From: Fictibacillus halophilus
GTDB lineage: Bacteria > Bacillota > Bacilli > Bacillales > Fictibacillaceae
Reading direction: 5' to 3'
DNA: 64,000 nt
NCBI RefSeq assembly: GCF_016401385.1
Contig: NZ_JAEACF010000001.1
Location: 1,178,001-1,242,000 of the forward strand
The notes below the pieces were generated by a model. It saw nothing but the letters and a program-made list of their open reading frames with translations. It made no database searches and was not told where the DNA came from. Shown here one piece after another: positions 1 through 9,772 of this stretch (positions are counted from its first letter, which is position 1; the number at the start of each line of letters is the position of its first letter). Position numbers and translations under genes: made by a program.

Positions 1-191
1 ACGGAAATAAAGTCATCGTTCAAGTAGAAAGAGAGTTTGTTTGTGAAATTATCGGTGAAACAAAAGTATGTGTGTATGTGAACCCGGACGGTTTTGATGA
101 TGTAGAGACTAGAGATTGGGAATATGATGTTGAAGATGAGAACTTTGAAGATCTTGATCCGAACTTTTTAATAGGTGACTTAGAAGAATAA
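1..191 (+). CDS. cotE: Outer spore coat morphogenetic protein CotE, C-terminal end (partial)
   Basis: Only the last 63 codons are in the window, with the frame starting at base 3. The visible peptide contains [25 protein letters not shown] and an acidic tail ending [14 protein letters not shown] recognise this as the C-terminus of CotE, whose B. subtilis form has GNKIVVQAEREF and ends DINPEFLVGDPEE. CotE assembles on the forespore surface in the mother cell and recruits outer coat proteins; its acidic C-terminus is used for that recruitment. Position directly before mutS is the B. subtilis arrangement. An intrinsic terminator follows the stop codon. Confidence 0.88.
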   Translation, partial: GNKVIVQVEREFVCEIIGETKVCVYVNPDGFDDVETRDWEYDVEDENFEDLDPNFLIGDLEE

Positions 192-194
192 TAA

Positions 195-222
195 GCGGGG
201 AGAGAGCTTCCCGTTTTTTTCA
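195..222 (+). terminator. Terminator after cotE
   Basis: An inverted repeat (CGGGGA / TTCCCG) with a short loop is followed by a run of seven T. It separates cotE from the mutS promoter. Confidence 0.75.
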
Positions 223-253
223 TGCAGAGAAAACGATAGATGCTGTGAATTAT

Positions 254-261
254 GTTATAAT
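254..261 (+). promoter_or_regulatory. Putative extended -10 element for mutS
   Basis: TGTTATAAT lies 35-42 bases before the mutS start. It matches an extended -10 box (TGnTATAAT) of a housekeeping sigma-A promoter. No good -35 hexamer is visible, as is common for extended -10 promoters. Confidence 0.45.
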
Positions 262-295
262 AGCGACATTGAAATGTTATGAAAAAGGTGAAATT

Positions 296-2887
296 ATGGC
301 TCAATATACTCCAATGATTCAACAATATTTATCGATCAAGGCAGCTCATCAGGATGCCTTTTTATTTTTCCGTCTAGGAGATTTTTATGAAATGTTCTTT
401 GAGGATGCTGTTCGAGCATCTCAAATCCTCGAGATCACACTAACAAGCAGAGATGGAGGCTCTCAAGATCGAATTCCAATGTGTGGAATCCCTTATCATT
501 CGTCCGCAGGTTATATAAAAACATTAGTTGAAAATGGCCACAAAGTAGCAATCTGTGAACAAGTAGAAGATCCTAAACAATCAGTTGGGGTAGTGAAACG
601 TGAAGTTATCCAGATCATTACGCCAGGAACGGTTATTGATGATCATCTTCTTCAAGATAGAGAGAATAATTTTTTGGTAGCGATCGAAAAAGATAACGAT
701 TCATATGGATACGTTCTTTGTGATCTTTCTACAGGTGAGTTGAAGGGATATACATATACCGGAAATCAGTTATCGTTTATTCAATTACTTTTAAGTCACG
801 GTGTTAAAGAGATTGTTGGAAACAAAGAATTGTATGATGCTTGGACGAGCACTGTTACTCAGACCGGACAAGCTTCGGTTTCGATTCAGGAAGAGAGTTC
901 TGTTGAGAATCAGTTTGATCATCTCGTTCAGACGATTCCTGACCCCATCTTATTACGTTCAGCAGGAAGGTTGTTTCACTATTTAACTCATACGCAAAAG
1001 CGATCTTTTCACCATATTAAAGCTGTTGAATTTCAGCAGAACGATAAAAGAATGAAGCTAGATGCCTTTTCGAAACGGAACTTAGAATTAACAGAATCAA
1101 TCCGGGCTAAAGGGAAAAAAGGTTCGCTATTATGGTTGTTGGATGCCACGATGACAGCGATGGGCGCAAGAAAGCTTAAACAATGGGTTGAAGAACCGTT
1201 GTTCGTGAAAGAAACGATCGAGAAGCGGCTTCAGCTAGTCGAAAACTTGATCGGTGAGTTCTTTATTCGTGAAGAGATCAAAGAGCAATTAAAGTCTGTT
1301 TATGACATGGAACGATTGATCGCCAAAATATCCTACGGAAATGCTAGTCCAAGAGATCTTGTTCAATTGAAGAGATCATTGTTCAGTGTTCCGGTCTTAA
1401 AAGAAAAGATTAAGAGCATTGAAGGGAAATATGCGCTTGAGCTTCATGCAAAGATGAATGAACATAAAACACTCGCTGACTACTTAAATTCTGCTATTCA
1501 CGATGATGCTCCTATCCATATTAAAGAAGGTGGACTCATCAAAGCGGGTTACAATGAGCAACTTGATCAGTATAAAGATGCGAGCAGTAACGGTAAAGCA
1601 TGGATCGCTTCTCTTGAGCAACAAGAAAAAGCAGCTTCAGGCATTAAGTCTTTAAAAATAGGTTTTAATAAGATTTTTGGATACTACATCGAGGTTACAA
1701 AATCTAACCTTTCACAAGTACCAGATCGTTATGAACGAAAACAGACACTCGCGAACGCTGAGAGATATGTTACGCCAGAACTGAAAGAAAAAGAAAGAAT
1801 CATATTAGAAGCGGAAGAGAAGATTTCAGGATTAGAATATACACTCTTCTTGGAAGTCAGAGAGTTTGTAAAGCAATTTATACCAGGACTGCAAGAACTT
1901 GCATCAGCTATTTCTGAACTCGATGTTATGCAATCTTTTGCTGCGATCAGTGAGCAGTACCGTTATGTGAGACCAATAGTTTCAGAGGATGGAATCGTAA
2001 AGATTGTGAATGGCAGACATCCTGTTGTAGAAAAAGTCATGGATGCACAAGAATATGTTCCTAATGACATTGTTCTAAATAACGATAGAAATATGCTCTT
2101 AATTACGGGACCAAACATGGCGGGTAAGAGTACGTATATGCGTCAGTTAGCACTTACAGCTGTCATGATGCAGATTGGATGCTTTGTTCCAGCGGATCGT
2201 GCTGAGCTTCCCATGTTTGATCAGATCTTCACGCGTATTGGAGCGGCTGACGATCTAGTCGGAGGACAAAGTACGTTCATGGTCGAGATGCTTGAGACGA
2301 ACTTTGCTCTGACGAGTGCAACTGAAAACAGTTTGATTCTTTTAGATGAGATCGGACGAGGGACTTCAACATATGATGGGATGGCATTAGCGCAATCCAT
2401 CATTGAATTCATTCATGAAGAAATTGCTGCAAAAACGCTGTTCTCTACTCATTATCATGAACTTACCGTCTTAGAAGAGTCTCTTAAATCTTTAAAAAAT
2501 GTGTTTGTAAGTGCAGTTGAAGAGAATGGCAGTCTTGTATTTTTGCATAAAGTCATTGATGGACAAGCAGATAAAAGTTTTGGTATACAAGTGGCAGAGC
2601 TCGCTGAACTTCCAGAACCGGTGATCTCTAGAGCAAAAACAATTTTACAAACCTATGAAAATCAAGAAAAACGAGAAGCACTTCCTATTCAGGAAGTTTC
2701 AGTCACCAAGGAAGAGGATCTTCAAGAAAGTCAGTTGAGTCTTTTTGTTGAAAAAAAGGAGACGACGAATAGAAGAGACCCTAAAGAGCAAGAGTTGATC
2801 AAAGAGTTAAGAAGTTTAAATGTATTAGAGATGACTCCTCTTGATGCGATGAACGCGTTATACAAACTGCAAAAAAAAGTAAAATAA
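296..2887 (+). CDS. mutS: DNA mismatch repair protein MutS
   Basis: MutS binds base mismatches and small loops and recruits MutL. The protein is 863 residues, normal for bacterial MutS1. The mismatch-reading Phe-x-Glu motif is seen in GDFYEMF (residues 28-34). The core and lever domains occupy the middle. The C-terminal ABC-type ATPase has Walker A GPNMAGKST near residue 605 and Walker B LILLDEIGRGTST near 680. I place the start at the ATG preceded by AAAAAGGTGA; an upstream in-frame ATG at 245 lacks a ribosome binding site. mutL follows after 14 bases, so the two genes form an operon. Confidence 0.97.
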   Translation: MAQYTPMIQQYLSIKAAHQDAFLFFRLGDFYEMFFEDAVRASQILEITLTSRDGGSQDRIPMCGIPYHSSAGYIKTLVENGHKVAICEQVEDPKQSVGVVKREVIQIITPGTVIDDHLLQDRENNFLVAIEKDNDSYGYVLCDLSTGELKGYTYTGNQLSFIQLLLSHGVKEIVGNKELYDAWTSTVTQTGQASVSIQEESSVENQFDHLVQTIPDPILLRSAGRLFHYLTHTQKRSFHHIKAVEFQQNDKRMKLDAFSKRNLELTESIRAKGKKGSLLWLLDATMTAMGARKLKQWVEEPLFVKETIEKRLQLVENLIGEFFIREEIKEQLKSVYDMERLIAKISYGNASPRDLVQLKRSLFSVPVLKEKIKSIEGKYALELHAKMNEHKTLADYLNSAIHDDAPIHIKEGGLIKAGYNEQLDQYKDASSNGKAWIASLEQQEKAASGIKSLKIGFNKIFGYYIEVTKSNLSQVPDRYERKQTLANAERYVTPELKEKERIILEAEEKISGLEYTLFLEVREFVKQFIPGLQELASAISELDVMQSFAAISEQYRYVRPIVSEDGIVKIVNGRHPVVEKVMDAQEYVPNDIVLNNDRNMLLITGPNMAGKSTYMRQLALTAVMMQIGCFVPADRAELPMFDQIFTRIGAADDLVGGQSTFMVEMLETNFALTSATENSLILLDEIGRGTSTYDGMALAQSIIEFIHEEIAAKTLFSTHYHELTVLEESLKSLKNVFVSAVEENGSLVFLHKVIDGQADKSFGIQVAELAELPEPVISRAKTILQTYENQEKREALPIQEVSVTKEEDLQESQLSLFVEKKETTNRRDPKEQELIKELRSLNVLEMTPLDAMNALYKLQKKVK

Positions 2888-2901
2888 AGGAGGCGTGACG
2901 A

Positions 2902-4788
2902 ATGGGCAAAATTGTACAGCTAGATGAACATCTTTCCAATAAGATCGCTGCTGGTGAAGTTGTTGAACGCCCAGCCTCTGTTGTAAAAGAACTTGTAGAA
3001 AATTCAATCGATGCGAACGCTACGAGAATAGAGATTGAAGTTGAAGAAGGTGGGTTATCACTCATTCGTGTTCTAGATAACGGGGACGGAATCGAGCCGG
3101 AGGATTGTGTACTTGCTTTTAACCGACATGCGACGAGTAAGATTAAAAGTGAACAAGATTTAATCCATATTCGTACTATGGGTTTTAGAGGAGAAGCTTT
3201 ACCTAGTATCTCCTCTGTTTCTCAAGTCGAACTTAAATCATCAACAGGTAATGGGCCAGGTGCTTACCTGTTCATTGAGAATGGTAAAATCGTAAAACAG
3301 CAGCAGACAAATAGCAGAAAAGGCACAGACCTTACTGTTCGTAACTTATTCTATAACACACCAGCCAGATTGAAGCATGTTAAGACCATTCAGACAGAAT
3401 TAGGTACGATCAGCGATCTAGTGAACAGGCTTGCTCTTGCTAACCCGGATGTTTCATTTCGTTTAAAGCATAACGGAAAAGAGCTTCTGCACACTTCTGG
3501 TAACGGAAACCTGCTGCAGATCATTGCATCTGTATATGGGATACAAACCGCAAAAAATATGATCTCAGTTTCGTTTTCTTCATTAGATTATGAAGTAACA
3601 GGATATATAGCAAAACCTGAAATAAACCGAGCGTCCCGTCAGTATATGTCGTTCTTTATGAACGGAAGATATATCAAGAACTATGCACTATCAAAAGCTG
3701 TACAGAATGCTTATCACACGTTCCTTCCGATCGGCCGTTTTCCGATTGCCATATTATCCGTTAAGATGGATCCGACAATTATAGATGTTAACGTTCATCC
3801 ATCCAAACATGAAGCAAGGTTGAGTAAAGAAGCGGAACTGGTCCAACTTGTTGAAAACGAGCTCAGAAAAGTAATCAGAAATCAGCAGTTAATTCCAGAT
3901 GTTCAATTTAAGAAAAAAGAACAAAGAGAGAATGATCGAGAAGAACAGCCTTCATTTTCTTTTGATTATCAAAGTAAAAAGGAAGAAGTTCCCAAAAACG
4001 TAACAGCAGATTTTACAATTGCTCAAAGTGTTAACCGTTCAATCATGAGTCCGACTCCAGATGCTGATCCTTCTCTAATTAGGGAGACTTCACAGGAAGT
4101 TGATGAGATTGATGAGTCTGCGGTAGATTTACTACCGAATTCTGAAGAGATTGAGATACCAGTAACGAAAGAGTATGAACATCATCTTCCAGATGCATCT
4201 GTTGATAAAATTCCTGTTATGTACCCGATCGGACAGATGCATGGAACGTATATTCTTGCTCAGAATGAGAACGGATTGTATCTAATCGATCAACACGCTG
4301 CGCAAGAACGAGTTAAATATGAGTATTTTAGAAAAAAAGTGGGACAAGTGGACAGAGAAGTGCAGCTTTTAGCAGTTCCATACACGTTCGAATTCACGGC
4401 GAGTGAATCTGCCTTTCTTGAGAGTCATTTAGAGACTCTCGGGGAAGTAGGTCTGTTTTTAGAAACCTTTGGACAGAATACTTTTATCGTAAGAGAGCAC
4501 CCGCAATGGTTTCCAAAAGGATATGAAAGAGAAATCATGATGGATATTATCCAGCAGGTACTCGATTATAGAAGAATCGATATAGAAAAATTAAGAGAAG
4601 ATGCAGCGATCATGATGTCATGTAAAGGCTCTATTAAAGCGAACCATCATTTAAGGAACGATGAGATTTTTGCTTTGTTAGAATCTTTGCGAACATCTGA
4701 AGATCCTTATACATGTCCACACGGTAGACCGATAACGATTCATTTATCAACGTATGAACTTGAGAAGATGTTCAAAAGAGTGATGTAG
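2902..4788 (+). CDS. mutL: DNA mismatch repair endonuclease MutL
   Basis: MutL links mismatch recognition to strand incision. The protein has 628 residues. The N-terminal GHKL ATPase motifs are visible ([23 protein letters not shown]). The C-terminal domain carries the metal-binding endonuclease motif DQHA(x)2E(x)4E, seen as [12 protein letters not shown], together with [12 protein letters not shown] and CPHGRP. MutL in this organism should therefore nick DNA itself, as expected for a bacterium without MutH. The start has AAGGAGGCGTG upstream. The gene is in operon with mutS before it and miaA 9 bases after it. Confidence 0.97.
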   Translation: MGKIVQLDEHLSNKIAAGEVVERPASVVKELVENSIDANATRIEIEVEEGGLSLIRVLDNGDGIEPEDCVLAFNRHATSKIKSEQDLIHIRTMGFRGEALPSISSVSQVELKSSTGNGPGAYLFIENGKIVKQQQTNSRKGTDLTVRNLFYNTPARLKHVKTIQTELGTISDLVNRLALANPDVSFRLKHNGKELLHTSGNGNLLQIIASVYGIQTAKNMISVSFSSLDYEVTGYIAKPEINRASRQYMSFFMNGRYIKNYALSKAVQNAYHTFLPIGRFPIAILSVKMDPTIIDVNVHPSKHEARLSKEAELVQLVENELRKVIRNQQLIPDVQFKKKEQRENDREEQPSFSFDYQSKKEEVPKNVTADFTIAQSVNRSIMSPTPDADPSLIRETSQEVDEIDESAVDLLPNSEEIEIPVTKEYEHHLPDASVDKIPVMYPIGQMHGTYILAQNENGLYLIDQHAAQERVKYEYFRKKVGQVDREVQLLAVPYTFEFTASESAFLESHLETLGEVGLFLETFGQNTFIVREHPQWFPKGYEREIMMDIIQQVLDYRRIDIEKLREDAAIMMSCKGSIKANHHLRNDEIFALLESLRTSEDPYTCPHGRPITIHLSTYELEKMFKRVM

Positions 4789-4797
4789 GAGTAAACG

Positions 4798-5745
4798 ATG
4801 AAAGAAAAATTAGTAGTGATCGTAGGCCCAACGGCTGTTGGAAAAACAAAAACCAGTATCGAACTTGCTAAGGCGATCGATGGTGAGATAATTAGCGGCG
4901 ATTCTATGCAGATCTATAGAGGTCTCGACATCGGTACAGCCAAAATTACTGAGGAAGAGAAAGAAGGTATTCCTCATTATTTGATCGATATTAAGGATCC
5001 TAAAGAGTCATTCTCAGTTGCTGAATTTCAAAAGCTAGCGAGGGAACGAATAACAGATATTAATCAAAGGGGTAAGATTCCGATAATTGTAGGTGGAACG
5101 GGGTTGTACGTTCGAGCTGTTACTCATCATTATGAATTCTCAGATGCGAACCGAAATAACAAGATGCGAGACGAACTACAAAGAAAGTCAGAGATTGAAG
5201 GTTCAGAGGCATTGCATGCTGAACTACACAAAGTCGATCCAGAGCGAGCTAAAGAAATTCATCCGAACAATGTGCAACGTGTTATAAGAGCACTGGAAAT
5301 CTACTATACAACAGGCAATGCCCCGTCTACTGAACAAGGAAAGATGAACGAAGAGGAATCTTTATATCAATTAGCCTTAGTGGGATTGACGATGGATCGA
5401 GAGCGCTTATACAAACGTATAAACGAGCGAGTGGACCTTATGGTTCAAAAAGGGGTACTTAACGAAGCGAAGATGCTTTTTGAACAAGACATTACAAATA
5501 GTCTGGCCGCTAAAGCGATAGGTTACAAAGAGTTTTTTCCGTACCTTTCGGGGGAAAGTACTTTAGAGGAAGCGATCACATTGTTAAAAAGAGACTCCAG
5601 GCGATACGCAAAAAGACAATTCACATGGTTTCGTAACCAGATGGATGTAGAATGGTTTGCCATGGACGAAGATCCGTTTCACAAAAAATTTCAAGAAATT
5701 CAGCACTTTGTTGAAGGGAAATTAGAAATTTCCGAGAATGTATAA
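4798..5745 (+). CDS. miaA: tRNA dimethylallyltransferase MiaA
   Basis: MiaA adds a dimethylallyl group to N6 of A37 in tRNAs that read codons starting with U. The 315-residue protein has the N-terminal P-loop [11 protein letters not shown] and the family signature [15 protein letters not shown], then GGTGLYVRA and the C-terminal [14 protein letters not shown] segment that contacts the anticodon loop. It lies 9 bases after mutL with an AGGAG ribosome binding site. hfq begins 31 bases after its stop, an order conserved in many bacteria. Confidence 0.97.
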   Translation: MKEKLVVIVGPTAVGKTKTSIELAKAIDGEIISGDSMQIYRGLDIGTAKITEEEKEGIPHYLIDIKDPKESFSVAEFQKLARERITDINQRGKIPIIVGGTGLYVRAVTHHYEFSDANRNNKMRDELQRKSEIEGSEALHAELHKVDPERAKEIHPNNVQRVIRALEIYYTTGNAPSTEQGKMNEEESLYQLALVGLTMDRERLYKRINERVDLMVQKGVLNEAKMLFEQDITNSLAAKAIGYKEFFPYLSGESTLEEAITLLKRDSRRYAKRQFTWFRNQMDVEWFAMDEDPFHKKFQEIQHFVEGKLEISENV

Positions 5746-5776
5746 GGGTAATGCCCAAAGAGGAGGATCTGTTCAC

Positions 5777-6013
5777 ATGAAGCAATCAATCAATTTACAG
5801 GATCATTACTTAAACCAGTTACGTCGCGAAAACATTTATGTGACCGTATATTTGCTGAATGGTTTTCAGCTTAAAGGTTTAGTAAAGGGGTTTGACAACT
5901 TTACGGTTGTACTAGAGGCAGAAGGAAAACAGCACCTCATATACAAGCATGCCATTTCAACGTTCACCCCACATCGAAATGTCGATTTGTCTTCTGCAAA
6001 TACAAATGAATAA
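5777..6013 (+). CDS. hfq: RNA-binding protein Hfq
   Basis: This 78-residue Sm-like protein forms hexamers that bind small RNAs and mRNAs. The Sm1 region ([20 protein letters not shown]) and the Sm2 region (YKHAIST) are both clear. The start is the ATG behind AGAGGAGG; an upstream in-frame ATG at 5738 lies inside the end of miaA. The short tail after Sm2 is typical of Gram-positive Hfq. Transcription should end at the strong hairpin just downstream. Confidence 0.97.
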   Translation: MKQSINLQDHYLNQLRRENIYVTVYLLNGFQLKGLVKGFDNFTVVLEAEGKQHLIYKHAISTFTPHRNVDLSSANTNE

Positions 6014-6017
6014 AAAA

Positions 6018-6061
6018 AACTCTCCCTATCGACCTAACATAAGGTTGATAGGGAGTTTTTA
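6018..6061. terminator. Bidirectional terminator between hfq and the convergent recombinase gene
   Basis: A 14-pair stem (CTCCCTATCGACCT with AGGTTGATAGGGAG) is flanked by A-rich sequence on the left and T-rich sequence on the right. It can stop transcripts from both sides. Confidence 0.9.
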
Positions 6062-6089
6062 AATTGTACAAGATATGTCTGCCTCTTGA

Positions 6090-7070
6090 TTATTCCTTTT
6101 TCATTTCAGTTGTTTCTAAATAGGCTTCATAGCGGTTTAGAGTGAGATTTGATTTTAATCCAAACCATAATTGAACGTCTTCCTCAGCTTTTCCTTCTTT
6201 TAAAAGGTTTAAGATGGCTGTTCTTCTTAAGTGTTGAGAGCTGATTCCTTCTCTTAGACCAGAGCGACGGATCTCTTGTCTTAGCATCTTCTGTATCGCG
6301 ATAACCGTTAACGGTTTTGGCTCATACTTTCCATAGTCAAACCGATATGTTCCTCTTTGGTAATCAAACGCGATAAAGAAACGATCTGAAGAATATTTTC
6401 TTGGCCTTATGGCTTCAGGAATATCTTCCTTATATTCGTATAATAGATGTTGTGTCTCATCGTCAAGAGAGATCAATCTTGTTTCTTTTTTGTTGATTAC
6501 TTTTAATTCATGCTGTGTGAAATGCACATGCTTCATTTCAATATGCGTGATTTCCTGAAGTGTGATGCCATAACGATAGAGAAGTGAGAGGATCGCTTCA
6601 TTTCTTTTGATCAAAAGGTGTCTATATTTTTGCTGTTTCTCCGTTAGTCCCTCATATGAAGATAGTGTTTGAAAAAGCACCTTGTATTCTTCATCAGAAA
6701 TAAAATCATCATCCGTAAAATGAGTGTCTTCTTTAAGGGTTTGCTCTAGGTCAGAAAAAGGATTGGATGAAATCTTTCTATTAGCGTGCAGGAAGGAAAA
6801 GAGACTTTTAATAACGGTGAAAACTCGTTTGCTTGTGGCGGTTCGATATTCTCGTTGTTCGGAAAGAAAAAGAAAGTATTCATTTAACGTAACAGCATCC
6901 AGGTGCTGTATCACTTGTAAATCATCGTTTTCCTTCATAACCCTAACCCATGCAAAAAAATCTAAAAGATCATAATAATAGCGTTTTATCGTGCTGTTCG
7001 TTCTATCTTTTTTTTGTAAGTGAACAATAAATGAATCGGCATATTCGGGTAAGTGTGGATAATCTTCCAT
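6090..7070 (-). CDS. Tyrosine-type site-specific recombinase (XerC/D-like), solitary
   Basis: This 326-residue protein has the two-domain layout of tyrosine recombinases. An N-terminal SAM-like core-binding domain is followed by a catalytic domain. Candidate active-site residues are Arg in RYGITLQEI, Lys in INKKETRLIS, the HLRR of SSQHLRRTAI, Trp in QLWFGL (the usual His position) and the nucleophile Tyr in NRYEAYL, so the enzyme looks intact. The start follows GGAGGCAATT. It stands alone between hfq and a spore lipoprotein gene, with no other mobile genes. A housekeeping or domesticated role is therefore as likely as a mobile one. It is not the canonical xerC or xerD by context. Confidence 0.8.
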   Translation of the reverse strand: MEDYPHLPEYADSFIVHLQKKDRTNSTIKRYYYDLLDFFAWVRVMKENDDLQVIQHLDAVTLNEYFLFLSEQREYRTATSKRVFTVIKSLFSFLHANRKISSNPFSDLEQTLKEDTHFTDDDFISDEEYKVLFQTLSSYEGLTEKQQKYRHLLIKRNEAILSLLYRYGITLQEITHIEMKHVHFTQHELKVINKKETRLISLDDETQHLLYEYKEDIPEAIRPRKYSSDRFFIAFDYQRGTYRFDYGKYEPKPLTVIAIQKMLRQEIRRSGLREGISSQHLRRTAILNLLKEGKAEEDVQLWFGLKSNLTLNRYEAYLETTEMKKE

Positions 7071-7172
7071 AATTGCCTCCTATAACCTCTTTTTCCCATT
7101 ATAGCAAAGCGTCTATTTTTTGCATATTTCAACAAAGTCCAATGAAAACTATGGAAAAAAGGATGGTTAAAT

Positions 7173-7751
7173 ATGCGGAAATCAGCAATGTTCGTTCTAT
7201 CTTCAGTTCTTCTCTTAAGTGCTTGTTCAGGCAAAACCGGTTCTGGAGATGAAACGCTAGATACCGAGCAAGTAAAATACGATCCATCAGAACGAAAACC
7301 GAATACACAGATAGATTCACCGTTAGTGGTTGAAAACTCTGATGAAGTTCATCAATCAAAGGATCTTGTACAGCTGGCGGAAAAAGTAAACGGAGTAGAT
7401 AAGGCCTATGTCATTGTAAGTGGTATCTATACACTAGTCGGCATCGCTCCTGAAGAACCTGTTTCACCGGGGAAAGAAAACGATCAACTGCGCCAAGACG
7501 TTTATAACGGGTTAAAAGGAAATGCGCATGGAAGAAATGCGGCCATTACAACGGACCCAGATAAGATAGAGCAAATCAAGAAGCTTGGAAAAACTGCGTC
7601 ACATAGTAAACATGATTCAAAAAGTGGAGTCTATAATGAGCTTGGGATTTTAATCGGGAAAATTAAGCCATTAAAAGGGCAGTCGAAATCTACAGAGAGG
7701 CAAGAAATGCACGAAGAGATGAATCATAATCGTGATGATCTCTACGAATAA
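7173..7751 (+). CDS. YhcN/YlaJ-family spore lipoprotein
   Basis: The protein has 192 residues. A lipoprotein signal peptide ends in the lipobox LLSAC with Cys18 as the lipid-bearing residue. A polar linker is followed by a domain with DLVQLAEKVNGVDKAYVIVSGIYTLVGI, typical of the YhcN/YlaJ sporulation lipoprotein family; one family member is known from the spore inner membrane and is linked to germination. The tail is rich in charged residues and His. The gene is monocistronic by position. The family call is from recognition of the central domain; the exact role is unknown. Confidence 0.8.
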   Translation: MRKSAMFVLSSVLLLSACSGKTGSGDETLDTEQVKYDPSERKPNTQIDSPLVVENSDEVHQSKDLVQLAEKVNGVDKAYVIVSGIYTLVGIAPEEPVSPGKENDQLRQDVYNGLKGNAHGRNAAITTDPDKIEQIKKLGKTASHSKHDSKSGVYNELGILIGKIKPLKGQSKSTERQEMHEEMNHNRDDLYE

Positions 7752-7800
7752 AAACTTTTATTTCCTAAGCAAGCGCAGAAAATGACAAAGATAGACAGCG

Positions 7801-7828
7801 TGTTTACATAATAATTACTATGTAAACA
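7801..7828. repeat. Perfect 10-bp inverted repeat, operator-like
   Basis: TGTTTACATA and TATGTAAACA are perfect inverted copies separated by 8 bases. It lies between two convergent genes and has no T-tract, so it is a poor terminator. It could be a binding site for an unidentified regulator or a hairpin in the 3' region of the lipoprotein mRNA. Confidence 0.5.
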
Positions 7829-7851
7829 AATAATGTTTGAACGAAATTAAA

Positions 7852-7883
7852 AAGAGCATTCTCTTATTACGGAGAATGCTCTT
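7852..7883. terminator. Terminator between the YhcN-like and YitT-like genes
   Basis: A perfect 12-pair stem (AAGAGCATTCTC / GAGAATGCTCTT) with an 8-base loop overlaps the stop codon of the minus-strand gene. T-runs are weak, so this is inferred from stem strength and convergent position. Confidence 0.6.
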
Positions 7884-8505
7884 AACTATTTTGAAGGGTT
7901 TCTGTATCAGTTGTCTGATACACAGGTTCTGATGGTTTAACAGCGCTTTTTAATTTTCCGGTCAAAAAGGAAGCGACAGATATTGCGATGATAGATATTA
8001 GTGCATTTTTAAATCCAAACATGACTACAGCAGAAGAAACGATAATAAAATCTGTAACAAACAAGGAGATTCCTCGATTAATATTAGATTTTTGCTCTAA
8101 ATATAGAGCTAGAATGTGTATGCCACCTAATGATGCTCCTGAATTTAATACAAAACTAACGCCTATCCCAATCAGACTTCCAGCAATGATCGCCGCAGCA
8201 ATCGGCGAGATCAGAGGAAGAGTAAGGTAATCCATCAAATCTGAGATGGCTGAGATGAGGATGATGCAAAGAAACGTCAGGAGTGAGAAATTCCAACCTA
8301 ATTTTCTGATCGATAGAATAAAAAAGGGTAAGTTCACGATAAGGAATAAAATGCCCCATGACCAATTCGTCATAAATGAAACTAGTGTAGCGATGCCAGC
8401 TGTACCGCCAAACGTAAGTGTGTGTATGTTTAATAATTTTATGCCAATCGCCGTTAAAAACAATCCGATTAAGATTAACAAGCTTTTTTGTAGTTTGATA
8501 TGCAT
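7882..8505 (-). CDS. YitT-family membrane protein
   Basis: The 207-residue protein is very hydrophobic, with about five membrane-spanning segments (for example LLILIGLFLTAIGIKLL near the start). It carries the family pattern FGGTAGIATL and SGASLGGIHILALYLEQK. This is the integral-membrane part of the YitT/DUF161 family, without the C-terminal DUF2179 domain of longer members. I chose the start behind GGAAGAAG; a further in-frame ATG lies 5 codons upstream. The substrate is unknown. A cre-like sequence lies about 95 bases upstream. Confidence 0.75.
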   Translation of the reverse strand: MHIKLQKSLLILIGLFLTAIGIKLLNIHTLTFGGTAGIATLVSFMTNWSWGILFLIVNLPFFILSIRKLGWNFSLLTFLCIILISAISDLMDYLTLPLISPIAAAIIAGSLIGIGVSFVLNSGASLGGIHILALYLEQKSNINRGISLFVTDFIIVSSAVVMFGFKNALISIIAISVASFLTGKLKSAVKPSEPVYQTTDTETLQNS

Positions 8506-8597
8506 GATTTCTTCTTCCATTCAATTTGTACTTTTTCACATTATTTAACATAACACGGAAATCTTGCATACTTGAGTATTTTTATTCATCTGAAAAT

Positions 8598-8611
8598 AGA
8601 AAGCGCTTACA
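8598..8611 (-). promoter_or_regulatory. Possible catabolite-responsive element (cre)
   Basis: AGAAAGCGCTTACA resembles the CcpA consensus (WTGAAARCGYTTWN) with its central GCGC. It sits upstream of the YitT-family gene. This is sequence similarity only. Confidence 0.3.
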
Positions 8612-8779
8612 AATATCTATATATTTATTCATCACAAAAACAAAGCTTGTCTTTGTAGTAGATCATAAGACTTCAACATAAATTAAATAACAGTGGATCA
8701 AGAAACAATATAGGCATTTGTCACGGGAACGGATATTGTTGCGTATTATGATTTGACTGGCAAAGTGAGGTGGTTCCTA

Positions 8780-9733
8780 TTGAATGAACCTATTGCAATA
8801 AAAAAGCAAAGGCAGATCAATATCGTTTTAAACCAAGCGAATGAAAAATCAAAAATCGACGATGGAGCAGCACTAGCAGGAAAAAAAGAGAAAACAATCG
8901 AAAAGCACCAACCTCTCATCAAGATGGAAAAAGATTTGAACCGTTTAGTCGGAATGGACGACTTAAAATTTCATGTTAAGGAGATCTATGCTTGGCTTCA
9001 TATTAATAAATGCCGTCAAGAATTAGGATTAAAAGCGGAGAAACAAGCTCTTCATATGCTATTTAAAGGTAACCCAGGTACTGGAAAGACTACCGTAGCA
9101 AGAAAATTAGGCACTTTGTTTCATGAGATGAAAGTCCTCTCAAAAGGTCATCTGATCGAAGCAGAGCGGGCTGATTTGGTCGGAGAATATATTGGGCATA
9201 CTGCTCAAAAAACACGCGAGCTTTTAAAGAAAGCAAGCGGTGGAATATTGTTCATTGATGAAGCGTATTCTTTAGGTCGAGGTGGAGAGAAAGACTTTGG
9301 TAAAGAAGCGATCGACACCCTCGTAAAAGCTATGGAAGATCAACAGCACGATTTTATACTTATTTTAGCTGGTTACCCTAAAGAAATGGATCGATTTTTA
9401 AAACTAAATCCGGGTTTACCTTCTAGGTTTCCAATTGTTATTTCGTTTCCTGATTATTCGGTCGAGGAATTAATGGAAATTGCAAAGAGAATGATCACAG
9501 AAAGGGAGTACATTCTGACAAGAGATTGTGAATGGAAACTAAAAAGTCACATCGAGCGGATAAAGAACAGCAATCCAGGATCGTTTTCAAACGGAAGATA
9601 CATCCGTAATATGGTTGAAAAGGCGGTAAGAAGGCAATCAGTCAGGCTCTTAAACGAAAGTAATCAAGATAGAAGGGCATTAATGACGATTCAAAGTGAT
9701 GACCTTGTGCTAGAAGAACGGGATTCGATTTGA
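8780..9733 (+). CDS. spoVK: Stage V sporulation protein K (AAA+ ATPase)
   Basis: The protein has 317 residues and a CbbX/SpoVK-type AAA+ domain. Seen are LVGMDDLKFHVKEI, Walker A GNPGTGKTTVARK, Walker B GGILFIDEAYSL, the arginine finger region NPGLPSRFP, and a sensor region (SFSNGRYIRNMVEKA). In B. subtilis SpoVK is made in the mother cell and is needed for spore maturation. The start is a TTG preceded by GAGGTGG; an in-frame ATG at 8753 has no ribosome binding site. hflX follows after 39 bases, as in B. subtilis. Confidence 0.92.
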   Translation: MNEPIAIKKQRQINIVLNQANEKSKIDDGAALAGKKEKTIEKHQPLIKMEKDLNRLVGMDDLKFHVKEIYAWLHINKCRQELGLKAEKQALHMLFKGNPGTGKTTVARKLGTLFHEMKVLSKGHLIEAERADLVGEYIGHTAQKTRELLKKASGGILFIDEAYSLGRGGEKDFGKEAIDTLVKAMEDQQHDFILILAGYPKEMDRFLKLNPGLPSRFPIVISFPDYSVEELMEIAKRMITEREYILTRDCEWKLKSHIERIKNSNPGSFSNGRYIRNMVEKAVRRQSVRLLNESNQDRRALMTIQSDDLVLEERDSI

Positions 9734-9772
9734 TATGATGAGAGGAGACTATGGAAAGCAGGGATCGCAAAT

